64,000 bases of DNA, taken from Levilactobacillus spicheri DSM 15429. Its GTDB lineage: Bacteria > Bacillota > Bacilli > Lactobacillales > Lactobacillaceae. The translations under genes and the position numbers were made by a program. Below the pieces are notes generated by a model. That model was not told where the DNA came from and did no database searches. It saw only the letters and a program-made list of their open reading frames with translations. This document shows positions 7,169 through 14,824 of the stretch, in pieces. How positions within the stretch are numbered: the first letter of the stretch is position 1; the number at the start of each line of letters is the position of its first letter. The stretch spans positions 1 through 64,000 of the forward strand of contig NZ_AZFC01000035.1 of assembly GCF_001435095.1 (NCBI RefSeq), in the 5' to 3' direction.

Positions 7169-8017
7169 TTAAATCACGTCTAAGGGTTCCTTACGCGTTG
7201 GCCGTGGGTACTGCTCATCCAGGGCGGCTAATTCGGCGTCACTGAGCGTCAGGTCCATCGCCGCGATGTTTTGCTGCATATGCGCGACCGAGCTGGTTTG
7301 CGGGATGGCCAGCACCTGCGGGTCACGAATGACCCACGCCAAGAGTACTTGATAAATGCTGACCCCGTGCTGCGCGGCGATCTGTTTGACCACCGGATTC
7401 GTGGTCAAATGCTGGCCCCACGCATCCCCCTGCGCGATGGGGGAATAGGCGATCAACGGCAACTGGTGCTCGCGTTGCCACGGCAGGACCGCATAGTCGA
7501 TGCCCCGGCTGCCCAGGTGATACAGGTCCTCGTTGGCCTGGGCGTGCGGACCGTTAGGCAGCGACCAAAGCTCCTGCAGGTCGGCGATGTCGAAGTTCGA
7601 GACGCCCCAGGCCTTGATCAGGCCCTGGTCCTGCAACCGTTGCAGTTCATCGACCGTTTCGGCCAACGGCACGCTCCCCCGCCAGTGATAGAGGTACAGG
7701 TCCAGGTAGTCCGTCCGGAGCCGTTTCAGGCTGGCCTCCAGGCTGGTCTGCATCCGGTCACGGGACGCATTTTCGGGTAGCACCTTCGAAATCAAAAAGA
7801 GCTGTTGCCGATCCAAGGAACTGAGGGCCTCGCCCACCAGGTCTTCGGAGCGGCCGGACCCGTACATCTCGGCCGTGTCGATCACCCGCGCTCCCGCGGC
7901 GACCCCCGCACAAATCGCGGCGATCTCCGTCTCCCGTAACCGCGGTTGGTCCCCCATGTGCCACGTGCCGATTCCAATCGTCGGGACCGTCTGCCCTGCT
8001 AGCGTTAACGTCTTCAT
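7169..8017 (-). CDS. Aldo/keto reductase family oxidoreductase
   Basis: A 282-residue NADPH-dependent aldo/keto reductase ((beta/alpha)8 barrel). The catalytic tetrad is recognisable: Asp in VIDTAEMYGSG with its Tyr, Lys in LFLISKVLP, and His in LYLYHW. The AWGVSNFDIADLQEL segment and the C-terminal AIPQTSSVAHMQQN cofactor loop are also present. The substrate is unknown; such enzymes reduce aldehydes and ketones. ATG at 8017 is preferred over 8032 because GGAGGGG lies between them as its ribosome-binding site. Confidence 0.9.
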   Translation of the reverse strand: MKTLTLAGQTVPTIGIGTWHMGDQPRLRETEIAAICAGVAAGARVIDTAEMYGSGRSEDLVGEALSSLDRQQLFLISKVLPENASRDRMQTSLEASLKRLRTDYLDLYLYHWRGSVPLAETVDELQRLQDQGLIKAWGVSNFDIADLQELWSLPNGPHAQANEDLYHLGSRGIDYAVLPWQREHQLPLIAYSPIAQGDAWGQHLTTNPVVKQIAAQHGVSIYQVLLAWVIRDPQVLAIPQTSSVAHMQQNIAAMDLTLSDAELAALDEQYPRPTRKEPLDVI

Positions 8018-8117
8018 CCGAAACCCCTCCATATTTTAGTCGTTACATTAATCCTAGCACTTTACGGCCAATTCCGCCGTTTCCAGGACCAAAGTCCCGG
8101 GCAAAAATCGGGGAGTG

Positions 8118-8134
8118 CCCGCACCCAGTGCGGG
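8118..8134. repeat. Small perfect hairpin in an intergenic region
   Basis: CCCGCAC-CCA-GTGCGGG gives a 7-bp perfect stem with a 3-nt loop between the aldo/keto reductase start and the permease terminator. There is no T run and its role is unknown. Confidence 0.35.
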
Positions 8135-8187
8135 GCCAACCCGGTTAACCGGTGTGGGCGAACGGTCCCCTGTGACGCCGCCCCTAC

Positions 8188-8218
8188 AAAAAAGGCCGTG
8201 ACTTCGCGCGTCACGACC
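8188..8218 (-). terminator. Terminator of the amino-acid permease gene
   Basis: On the minus strand GGTCGTGAC pairs with GTCACGGCC around a 7-nt loop and is followed by TTTTTT. It lies 38 nt after the permease stop codon. Confidence 0.85.
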
Positions 8219-8255
8219 CCTCTCGTTTATTTTTCAATAATGAACGCTCAACGTC

Positions 8256-9701
8256 CTAACGGTCAGAATCGTCGGATTCAATATCGGAATCCGTGGTAGA
8301 CGTTGTGGACGACGCCCGAACCATTTCGCTGGCCTTTTCCCGGTTCCGCAGACGTTTCCCGAGCCACAGACCGACCAACCAGATGGCCGACCCGACTAAC
8401 GCGATCAGTGTGTCCGTCCGGAACAGGAGGATGACCCCGACGCCGGCCAGGAATACCAAGACCGCGTAATCCGTGAATGGGAACAACGGCATCTTAAACC
8501 CGTGCCCCGGTTGCTTGGTCGCCTGCAACTGCCGCCGGTACTTGATGTGGGCCAGCACGATGGATCCCCAGATGAACAGGAAGCAGGTCGTGGCCACACT
8601 GGCGACGAAGGCAAACACGTGCCCCGGAATGATCAGGTTCAAGAAAACGGAGACCGCGATGATCACCGTGGAGAACCGTAACGCGTGAACCGGGACTTGC
8701 GCCTTGGACAAGGTCCCCATCCGCTTCGCAAACTTGCTCTTACCGCGGTACGTCAGTGAGAAGAGCATCCGTCCGGTGGTGAAGAGCGAACTGTTGCAGG
8801 CCGAAGCCGCCGCCGTCAGGACCACGAAGTTGATAATGGACGCCGCCGTCTGAATCCCCGCATTCTTGAAGACCTGCACGAAGGGACTGCTGGTGGCGGA
8901 AATCGATTGCCATGGGTAGATGCACATCAATGCCAGTAACGACCCCAGGTAGAACAGGATGATCCGCATCGGGATCTCGTTGATGGCCTTAGGAATCACT
9001 TTCTTGGGATCGGCCGTTTCGGAAGCGGTCATCCCCACCATTTCGATGCCGACGAAGCTGAACAGGACCATCTGGAAGGATAAGAAGAAGCCCTTCCACC
9101 CGTTCGCGAAGAAGCCCCCGTTGGTCAGGTTGGCCACGCTGGCGTGCCCGACCGGCGTCGGAAAGTGAACCGCGACCATGTAGATTCCGGCAATGATCAG
9201 GGCCACGATGGCAACGATCTTAATAATGGCGAACCAGAACTCGGTTTCCCCGAAGGCACTCACGGTGACCGAATTCAATAAGAGCAGAATCCCTAAGAGC
9301 ACCAGACCGGTGACCCACTGGGGCAACCCCGGAAACCAGTACTGCATGTACTGCCCGGCCGCGGTGATCTCGGCCATGGCGATCGTGATCCAGCAGATCC
9401 AGTAGGTCCAACCGGCCACAAAGCTCATGTTCTCACCCAGGTAACGGCGAATAAAGTCAATGTAAGAGTGTGTGTTCAAGTCGGATAGCAGGAGTTCCCC
9501 TAACGCCCGCATCAGCAAGAAGCACATGACACCCGTAATCAAATAGGCAAACAGGATGGAGGAACCGGCCAGATGAATCCCCTGACCAGATCCCAGGAAC
9601 AGCCCCGTCCCAATCGTCCCCCCCAGGGCGATCAGCTGGACGTGGCGGCTTTTGAGCTCACGTGAGAAGCTCTGGTTTGAATTTGATTGAGTATTTTTCA
9701 T
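8256..9701 (-). CDS. Amino-acid permease, APC superfamily (AAT family)
   Basis: A 481-residue transporter with about 12 membrane helices. The first helix carries IALGGTIGTGLFLGSGQG, the amine-binding motif of the amino-acid transporter (AAT) family, preceded by a short hydrophilic N-terminus. Proton-coupled relatives carry D-Ala/D-Ser/Gly, GABA, proline or aromatic amino acids. The sequence looks nearest to the CycA type, but the substrate cannot be fixed by eye. The C-terminus is Ser/Asp-rich and cytoplasmic. The ATG at 9701 is chosen because AAGGGGG precedes it; the frame from 9728 lies in the promoter region. The gene is monocistronic. Confidence 0.88.
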   Translation of the reverse strand: MKNTQSNSNQSFSRELKSRHVQLIALGGTIGTGLFLGSGQGIHLAGSSILFAYLITGVMCFLLMRALGELLLSDLNTHSYIDFIRRYLGENMSFVAGWTYWICWITIAMAEITAAGQYMQYWFPGLPQWVTGLVLLGILLLLNSVTVSAFGETEFWFAIIKIVAIVALIIAGIYMVAVHFPTPVGHASVANLTNGGFFANGWKGFFLSFQMVLFSFVGIEMVGMTASETADPKKVIPKAINEIPMRIILFYLGSLLALMCIYPWQSISATSSPFVQVFKNAGIQTAASIINFVVLTAAASACNSSLFTTGRMLFSLTYRGKSKFAKRMGTLSKAQVPVHALRFSTVIIAVSVFLNLIIPGHVFAFVASVATTCFLFIWGSIVLAHIKYRRQLQATKQPGHGFKMPLFPFTDYAVLVFLAGVGVILLFRTDTLIALVGSAIWLVGLWLGKRLRNREKASEMVRASSTTSTTDSDIESDDSDR

Positions 9702-9726
9702 CTTTACTTCCCCCTTGTTGAAATAC

Positions 9727-9732
9727 ATTATA
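9727..9732 (-). promoter_or_regulatory. -10 element of the permease gene
   Basis: A perfect minus-strand TATAAT (9732-9727) lies 25 nt before the permease start. No clear -35 is found at 16-18 nt, so initiation may need an activator. A GC-rich hairpin (9783-9801) lies upstream. Confidence 0.45.
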
Positions 9733-9844
9733 CACGCTCAAGGGGACAATACCAGAGACGACGCTGGTTAGTTCATTGGCCTAAGCGGAGCGAGCCCCGC
9801 TATAATCGCATTTATTTCACTTTATTACATTTTTGTTGATTTAT

Positions 9845-9862
9845 TTTCACTTTAATGTGAAA
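9845..9862. promoter_or_regulatory. Palindromic candidate operator upstream of the permease gene
   Basis: TTTCAC-N6-GTGAAA is a perfect inverted repeat. A second TTTCAC half-site occurs about 30 nt away (from 9815). It lies between the ackA-side terminator and the permease promoter. The binding protein is unknown. Confidence 0.4.
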
Positions 9863-9865
9863 GCA

Positions 9866-9902
9866 AAAGCGTGCCCCGGGACCAATCCCGGCAGCACGCC
9901 CT
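9866..9902 (-). terminator. Hairpin upstream of the permease region
   Basis: GCGTGC-N-GCCGGG and CCCGG-N-GCACGC form a strong GC-rich stem. It lies directly downstream of the ackA stop codon and is followed on the minus strand by TTTTGCTTT, so it is the terminator of ackA. Confidence 0.8.
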
Positions 9903-9917
9903 TGTAACCCATTTCAA

Positions 9918-11114
9918 TTAAGCTTGTTTCCGCAACCGTTCGATATCCCGGACGATCATCAATTCTTCGTTGGTTGGGATCAGTAAGGTCTTGATCTTGG
10001 AACCTTCCTTACTCAAGTCCCGTTCCACGCCCCGAATGTTGTTCTTTTCAGGGTCGACACCGATGCCGAAGTAGCCCAGCTTGTCGGCCACTTCTTGGCG
10101 AATCATAATGTCGTTTTCACCCACACCGGCCGTGTAGACGATGGCGTCGGCACCCCCCAGTTCAGCTAGGTAAGCGCCCACGTAACGGACGATCCGGTTG
10201 ATGAACATGTCCCGGGCCAACTTAGCACGGTGGTTCTTGTCTTGAACCTTTTCCAGGTCCCGCATGTCGGCAGAAACACCGGAAACACCCAGCAGACCGG
10301 ACTTCTTGTTCAAAATGTTGATCATGTCATTCGGCTTGTCAATGTTCAGCTTTTCCATCAGGTAAGCGACCAATGAGGCATCGATGTCCCCAGAACGGGT
10401 CGCCATTTCGATCCCGGCCAGTGGCGTGAAGCCCATGGAGGTGTCGAAGGACTTGCCGTTCTTGATGGCCGTGATGGAGCCACCGGCACCCAGGTGCATG
10501 GTGATCAGCTTCAGGTCCTCTAACGGCTTACCCAGCATCGCAGCTGCGCGGCTGGCCACGTAACGGTGACTGGTCCCGTGGGCCCCGTACTTCCGGGCCC
10601 CAAACTTTTGGTAATACTCGTAAGGGATTCCGTACATGTAGTTGACTTCTGGCATGGTCTGGTGGAAGGACGTATCGAAGACCGCCACGCTCAAGACGTT
10701 CGGCAAGATCTTCTTGAAGGCCCGGATACCCATGGCCGCCGCTGGGTTGTGCAGAGGCGCGTATTCGGCCAGGTCTTCGATCTTCTTCAGAACGTCATCA
10801 TCGATGATCGCGGAGTCCTTGAACTCTTCCCCACCGGCAACGACCCGGTGACCAACGCCCGTGATTTCGTTGAAGTCCTTGATGATCTTCAAGTCCGTCA
10901 ATTGGTCCAGCATCAATTGGATGGCTTCCTTGTGGTCGTTGACGTCTTGGTGCGTCTCGTACTTTTGGCCGTCACCGTACTTGATTTCGACCAACGAATT
11001 GCCCAGTCCGATCCGGTCAATGGCCCCTTCGGCGATGACGGATTCGGCTGGCATTTCGAATAACTTGAACTTTAATGTGGAACTTCCGGCGTTAATTGCA
11101 ATAGATTTTCCCAT
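9918..11114 (-). CDS. ackA: Acetate kinase
   Basis: A 398-residue cytoplasmic acetokinase (ASKHA fold) that makes ATP and acetate from acetyl phosphate. In lactobacilli this is the ATP-yielding end of the acetate branch. Signatures seen are NAGSSTLKFKLFE near the N-terminus, VFDTSFHQTMP, YGAHGTSHRYVA and a glycine-rich nucleotide loop MHLGAGGS. Length is as usual for the family. ATG at 11114 follows AAAAGGAGA. It is preceded by the ytxK methyltransferase gene with a 16-nt gap and is probably transcribed with it, as in many Lactobacillales. It ends at a strong terminator. Confidence 0.96.
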   Translation of the reverse strand: MGKSIAINAGSSTLKFKLFEMPAESVIAEGAIDRIGLGNSLVEIKYGDGQKYETHQDVNDHKEAIQLMLDQLTDLKIIKDFNEITGVGHRVVAGGEEFKDSAIIDDDVLKKIEDLAEYAPLHNPAAAMGIRAFKKILPNVLSVAVFDTSFHQTMPEVNYMYGIPYEYYQKFGARKYGAHGTSHRYVASRAAAMLGKPLEDLKLITMHLGAGGSITAIKNGKSFDTSMGFTPLAGIEMATRSGDIDASLVAYLMEKLNIDKPNDMINILNKKSGLLGVSGVSADMRDLEKVQDKNHRAKLARDMFINRIVRYVGAYLAELGGADAIVYTAGVGENDIMIRQEVADKLGYFGIGVDPEKNNIRGVERDLSKEGSKIKTLLIPTNEELMIVRDIERLRKQA

Positions 11115-11130
11115 GTGGTCTGTTCTCCTT

Positions 11131-12150
11131 TTACGCGTTGTCGGTCAGCAGGTTTTGTTCTTCCCACTGAACGATCTCGGCGATAAACTTTTGAAACGCT
11201 GATTGATCTTTAAATGAAGGGAATTCTCCCAACATCACTTGTTCAACTTGCTTGGCGCCCGCTCCCGGCTTCTGCAAGATCAGAATGGCCTTTTGCGCGT
11301 TCGCGTTGGCGAAGAGCTCCTTTGGCAGATTCAACAAGCCTTGCAGGTAGGCATTCTTCGGTAACCACTTCAGTAAGCCCTTGGCCTCTTGCGTCTGGAA
11401 CAACTGTGACGGGACTAAGAAGACCCCGACACCCCCCGGCGTGAGTTGCCGAATGGCCTGTTCGAGCAGCAAATGGTGCACGAACGAGTGGCCCTCGGTG
11501 GCGCGGGTCTGATAGCCCTGCGCATTCTCGTCAACGGGATAGTAGCCAATCGGCAGGTCCGCCACGATCAGGTCACTCGCCGGAACCAAGAGGGGTTCCA
11601 ACGCATCCTGATGGACGTACTCGACGGGTAGGCGCTGCAGGTCACTTGATAGCTGAGCGATGGCCAACAACGTATCATCATTGTCCACCCCATAAGCCGT
11701 GATCTTCCCGGGAACCACTTCCTTCAGCTGCGACACGACCGCGGTCAACAGGTTTCCCGTTCCCACCGTCAAATCCAGCAGCGTCAGGTCGTGCTTCCGG
11801 TGCGCTAACCGGGTCACCAAGTACCCCATGATGTAGGCAATCGTATCTGGGGTTAATTGATGATTGGCTTGAATCTCATCAACACGAATCGCCTTCAACA
11901 GGACCAACTGAATGGCCCGCCGAACCGTCTCCGCGTCATAACTTTGCCAAGGTGCTTGCTGGTACAGCGTCGTCAACTGTGCGACCGTCTGTTCGTCGGG
12001 CCGCCCGTCTTCGACTTGCACCGTCCCATTCAACAGGTTGTCCCCCGTCTCAATCAAGGCATCTAGGTAAGAAGTTTCGAGCACCTTTTGCAGGGTCGTG
12101 GTCGATTGATCCAGGACCTTAAAGAGTGCTTCCGTCTGTTCTTGTGACAG
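11131..12150 (-). CDS. Class I SAM-dependent methyltransferase (YtxK type)
   Basis: A protein of about 339 residues. The SAM-binding motif LDLTVGTGNLLTAV and the N6-adenine-type catalytic motif DLPIGYYP resemble the N-terminal-domain-containing HsdM-like YtxK proteins next to ackA in Firmicutes. DNA or RNA methylation is expected but untested. The only good ribosome-binding site, AAGGAGG (12160-12166), sits 9 nt before a CTG codon at 12150, so I place the start there. The alternative TTG at 12186 has no ribosome-binding site. Its promoter lies just after comGG, so it can be expressed apart from the competence operon. Confidence 0.85.
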   Translation of the reverse strand: MSQEQTEALFKVLDQSTTTLQKVLETSYLDALIETGDNLLNGTVQVEDGRPDEQTVAQLTTLYQQAPWQSYDAETVRRAIQLVLLKAIRVDEIQANHQLTPDTIAYIMGYLVTRLAHRKHDLTLLDLTVGTGNLLTAVVSQLKEVVPGKITAYGVDNDDTLLAIAQLSSDLQRLPVEYVHQDALEPLLVPASDLIVADLPIGYYPVDENAQGYQTRATEGHSFVHHLLLEQAIRQLTPGGVGVFLVPSQLFQTQEAKGLLKWLPKNAYLQGLLNLPKELFANANAQKAILILQKPGAGAKQVEQVMLGEFPSFKDQSAFQKFIAEIVQWEEQNLLTDNA

Positions 12151-12190
12151 GACGCTTCGCCTCCTTGTGAAAATAACATAACACAATGTA

Positions 12191-12225
12191 TCCGTTCTCT
12201 ATACTACCGATTTTTGAGAACTTAT
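12191..12225 (-). promoter_or_regulatory. Promoter of ytxK-ackA
   Basis: On the minus strand TTGAAT, a 17-nt spacer and TAGTAT lie just behind the comGG stop codon. This gives the housekeeping genes ytxK and ackA a promoter of their own downstream of the competence operon. Confidence 0.5.
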
Positions 12226-12467
12226 TCAAGCAATCTTTGTGTCCTCGCGTGGTCAGCGACCGAAGCCTCCCGGCGAGCGACCTGCCGTCGATATTGTGAA
12301 ATGGATTGCCGGTAGACCGTCACGACCTCCTGCGTCGTCCGGTGCCGGGCGGCTTGTCCCACCAAGATCAAGGTCAGTAACAGACTCATGGCTGCCAGAA
12401 AGACCAACGCCCACGCCGTTAAGAAGCCACGGGGGTGCCGCGTAAGTCGACCAGGGTCTCGTCCCAT
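12222..12467 (-). CDS. comGG: ComGG-like competence pseudopilus protein
   Basis: An 81-residue small membrane-anchored protein. A basic N-terminus (GRDPGRLTRHPRG) is followed by a hydrophobic helix (FLTAWALVFLAAMSLLLTLIL) and a hydrophilic, Arg/Gln-rich tail. It is the last gene of the comG operon and overlaps comGF by 49 nt. The assignment rests on position, size and layout, because ComGG proteins are poorly conserved. ATG at 12467 follows GAAGGAG. The longer upstream frame lies inside comGF. Confidence 0.65.
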   Translation of the reverse strand: MGRDPGRLTRHPRGFLTAWALVFLAAMSLLLTLILVGQAARHRTTQEVVTVYRQSISQYRRQVARREASVADHARTQRLLE

Positions 12468-12859
12468 GCCGTCGCTCCTTCCCATTGGATGCGTAACTGC
12501 ACCACGTCCGTTGACCGCAGTTCGCGCCACTCGATGGCGCGAACTCCCCGCAACAAGAGAAAGTTTCCCCGGTCCCGGTCATCGGTCCACCTGAGCGTGT
12601 GCGCCGCATCCAGCGTCAGTTGCACGTGCTTGTCTGCCTGCGCGTGATCCACCAGCACCAGCGTCTTCCCGTGCTGCCCCAGATACCGGTAGCGGCCCCG
12701 CTGTTCCAGCCGCTGGAGAAACAGATAAAGGGCGGTGGGGTCCGGGTCACGGTGCCAGCTCGTCTGCCGTTCCCAGCCCGCCGTCAACCCCACCAACAGC
12801 GCGCCGATGCTCAGGGCCAGCAGGGCTTCCACCAGGGTAAAGCCGGTCCGCGGCGCCAT
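12419..12859 (-). CDS. comGF: ComGF-like minor pseudopilin
   Basis: A 146-residue protein with a type IV pilin-like N-terminus, GFTLVEALLALSIGALLVGL, at about residues 6-25. The Glu after the prepilin peptidase cleavage site is present. A globular beta-rich domain follows. ComGF is part of the competence pseudopilus that pulls in transforming DNA. The ATG at 12859 shares one base with the comGE stop codon (TGATG), implying coupled translation. The frame is open for 55 codons upstream, but these overlap comGE and carry no pilin signature. Confidence 0.8.
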   Translation of the reverse strand: MAPRTGFTLVEALLALSIGALLVGLTAGWERQTSWHRDPDPTALYLFLQRLEQRGRYRYLGQHGKTLVLVDHAQADKHVQLTLDAAHTLRWTDDRDRGNFLLLRGVRAIEWRELRSTDVVQLRIQWEGATAWDETLVDLRGTPVAS

Positions 12860-13059
12860 CAGCTCAGCGTCCGGGCCAGCCACACGTCCCGCTCCTGACG
12901 GGTGCGCACTAGGGTGGCCCGGTCGCGCACCGCGACTCTGTGCGTCATCCAAAGGGCCTGTTCCGTCATCACCAGTGTCAGACACACGATGCTCAACGCC
13001 ACCAGGGCGTCCGGCAATAACCATCCCCGGACGCGGTCTTTACGCCGTTTCGTAAACAT
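12859..13059 (-). CDS. comGE: ComGE-like minor pseudopilin
   Basis: A 66-residue protein with one N-terminal hydrophobic helix, WLLPDALVALSIVCLTLVM, after a basic leader. This resembles a pilin helix, but the usual Glu5 is replaced by Asp. Position between comGD and comGF, size and overlaps (20 nt with comGD, 1 nt with comGF) support ComGE. Its role in the pseudopilus is inferred from the operon. Confidence 0.7.
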   Translation of the reverse strand: MFTKRRKDRVRGWLLPDALVALSIVCLTLVMTEQALWMTHRVAVRDRATLVRTRQERDVWLARTLS

Positions 13060-13486
13060 TCACTAAGCTCCCTCCGAATTGAACCGCTTGTTGCCAGTGG
13101 TGCCCGGTGGCCGTACTCCGCCAGTGAACGGTCCGGGCCTGGCCCCATCCCTGCGCGTTAAACCGAAAATCCGTCTTGGTGGGGCCGTCCAACCACCGCA
13201 GGCTCCGAGGAATCGGAATCGTCTGCCGACAACGCCAGGGCTTTGGTGCCCAGAGCTCCACTCGCCGGGACGCCGGGACCACCACCAGCACCGTTTCATT
13301 GTGCTGACTAATGGCAAGCTGGCGGGCGGTCCGCCACAACCGCTGCCACGCCGGCCAAAATGCCCGTTCGGCAAGACTGGCCCGACTGACCGCGGCCGGC
13401 CCGGCCAACAGTAAGCCCAAGCCGGCGGTCACTCCCAAGACCAACACCATCTCATACAGGGTGAATCCCCGTCTACGTCTGCTCAC
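13040..13486 (-). CDS. comGD: ComGD-like pseudopilin
   Basis: A 148-residue prepilin-like protein. A short basic leader (MSRRRR) precedes GFTLYEMVLVLGVTAGLGLL, a class 3 prepilin signal processed by the ComC peptidase, with Glu5 retained. The rest is a GspH-like globular domain. The start is GTG at 13486, overlapping comGC by 14 nt, with GGGGGAT upstream. It belongs to the comG competence operon. Confidence 0.82.
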   Translation of the reverse strand: MSRRRRGFTLYEMVLVLGVTAGLGLLLAGPAAVSRASLAERAFWPAWQRLWRTARQLAISQHNETVLVVVPASRRVELWAPKPWRCRQTIPIPRSLRWLDGPTKTDFRFNAQGWGQARTVHWRSTATGHHWQQAVQFGGSLVNVYETA

Positions 13487-13778
13487 CGACCGTATCCCCC
13501 TTAATCGTGAGATGTTCCGCCGTGGCCTGATGGGCCTGTTGCGGCGTCAGATACTTTTCTTTGACCAGCTGCTCATACGTCACGTTATGTTCCCCCTCAT
13601 GATCGTCCAAGTAGGCGGTCACCTGACCTTGGACCACCGTGGCCATCGCGTGTTCGTGAATTCCTTGGGCGCGGTGGCGCTGGCCGTTGAGGTTGGGCAG
13701 GATAATTAAAATCAATAATGAAATAATAAACAACACGATGGTCATCTCGACCAGCGTAAAACCGTGTCGGTGCGTCAT
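13473..13778 (-). CDS. comGC: ComGC major competence pseudopilin
   Basis: A 101-residue prepilin. The leader MTHRH is followed by GFTLVEMTIVLFIISLLILI, the strongly conserved type IV pilin helix with the Glu5 needed for assembly. The C-terminal part (VKEKYLTPQQAHQA) resembles other ComGC proteins. ComGC is the main subunit of the transformation pseudopilus. The ATG overlaps the comGB stop codon (ATGA), and AGGGGG upstream is its ribosome-binding site. Confidence 0.92.
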   Translation of the reverse strand: MTHRHGFTLVEMTIVLFIISLLILIILPNLNGQRHRAQGIHEHAMATVVQGQVTAYLDDHEGEHNVTYEQLVKEKYLTPQQAHQATAEHLTIKGDTVGEQT

Positions 13779-14824
13779 TGATAGACCCCCTGTAAGTTTT
13801 GATAGAGCGGTAACAGCAGGCGCAGGTAGGCCGTCACGATCAGCCCCGCGACCAGCGTCAAAAGGACCGGCTGGACCCAGCTGAGGGCCCGTTCGCTGAG
13901 CCGGACCAGTTCTCGATACTGTAAATGGCTATACGCCGTGAGCTCGCGCGTGAGTTGTGCGCGGGGACTGCCCTGCTGTAGAAAAACCAGAATCTGCTGG
14001 GGTACGTAGGCCTGGCGTTGCAGCCAGCCCACCGGAAATTGCCCCTGGCCAAGTCGCTGTTGCAAGTGCTCGGCCAATTGCCGCAGCAGGGCCCGGGGCG
14101 GCAGCTGCCGCAACTGGGCCAGCATCTGCTGGACGCTCAGTCCACTCGCCAGGAGCTGGCTCAGGGTCGCCGCGAGATAATACGCGTAGTATGTCTGAAA
14201 GATGGGGCCCACTAACGGCCAGTGCAGGCACCGGCTTGCTCGGCGCAGGCTGGGCAGCCGCCACCACCAGCGAAGCACCAGACCGATGCCCACTACCACG
14301 CCGCCACCAAGTATCCCCCAGACTCCCGGCCAGGCGGGATGGACCGGCCCCGTTTGCGGGGCCAATTCACTCTGCAGTTGGGGCAGAACGCCCCATTGGA
14401 GCGCGCCCAACAAGCCACCCATGCCCCCCAGCAGCCCCAGCGGATAGGCCAACAGTTGCCGCAGGCGCCGCCGTTGCTGCGCCAATAACCGTAAGAAGGT
14501 CGCCGCCTGGGCCAGCGCCGCCCCCAGGTCCCCGTTGACCGCGGTGAGTTGCAGTTGAAAGGCCACGTTGGCCTGGAGGTGCGGCGTCAGACACGCTAAA
14601 AAGGGGGTGCCCGCCGCCAGGTCCGCCTCCATTTGACCGAGGTCCGCCGGTAACCGGCGCGTGGTCGTGCGTAAAAAGCGCAGGGCCTGTCGCAGGGAAA
14701 ACCCGCTCGCCAGTTGGTCCGCCAGTAAGCGGCAGACCGCGGCCTGTTGTGAGAGGGGCCACCTAGCCGTTCTGAAAGACCCGTTGGGTCGTTTGCGTAA
14801 TCGTGCCAGCGTGAAAAGCTTCAT
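13775..14824 (-). CDS. comGB: ComGB competence pilus platform protein
   Basis: About 349 residues of the GspF/PilC family, the polytopic inner-membrane platform of the pseudopilus assembly machine. Two F domains (about 30-150 and 240-345) and three membrane helices (about 127-150, 175-195 and 320-345) are apparent. It is unusually rich in Leu, Gln and Arg, with many Leu-Arg-Gln runs. The 5' end overlaps comGA by 62 nt if the ATG at 14824 is used. No clear ribosome-binding site is seen there, so the exact start is uncertain. Confidence 0.85.
   Translation of the reverse strand: MKLFTLARLRKRPNGSFRTARWPLSQQAAVCRLLADQLASGFSLRQALRFLRTTTRRLPADLGQMEADLAAGTPFLACLTPHLQANVAFQLQLTAVNGDLGAALAQAATFLRLLAQQRRRLRQLLAYPLGLLGGMGGLLGALQWGVLPQLQSELAPQTGPVHPAWPGVWGILGGGVVVGIGLVLRWWWRLPSLRRASRCLHWPLVGPIFQTYYAYYLAATLSQLLASGLSVQQMLAQLRQLPPRALLRQLAEHLQQRLGQGQFPVGWLQRQAYVPQQILVFLQQGSPRAQLTRELTAYSHLQYRELVRLSERALSWVQPVLLTLVAGLIVTAYLRLLLPLYQNLQGVYQ

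Noticed and set aside
8197..8216. GGCCGTGAC near the permease as another copy of the dispersed element
   Set aside because: The match is only 9 nt and is part of an ordinary terminator stem.
9857..9872. A cre site in TGAAAGCAAAAGCG upstream of the permease
   Set aside because: The central CG of the cre consensus is replaced by CA, and the palindromic character is lost.
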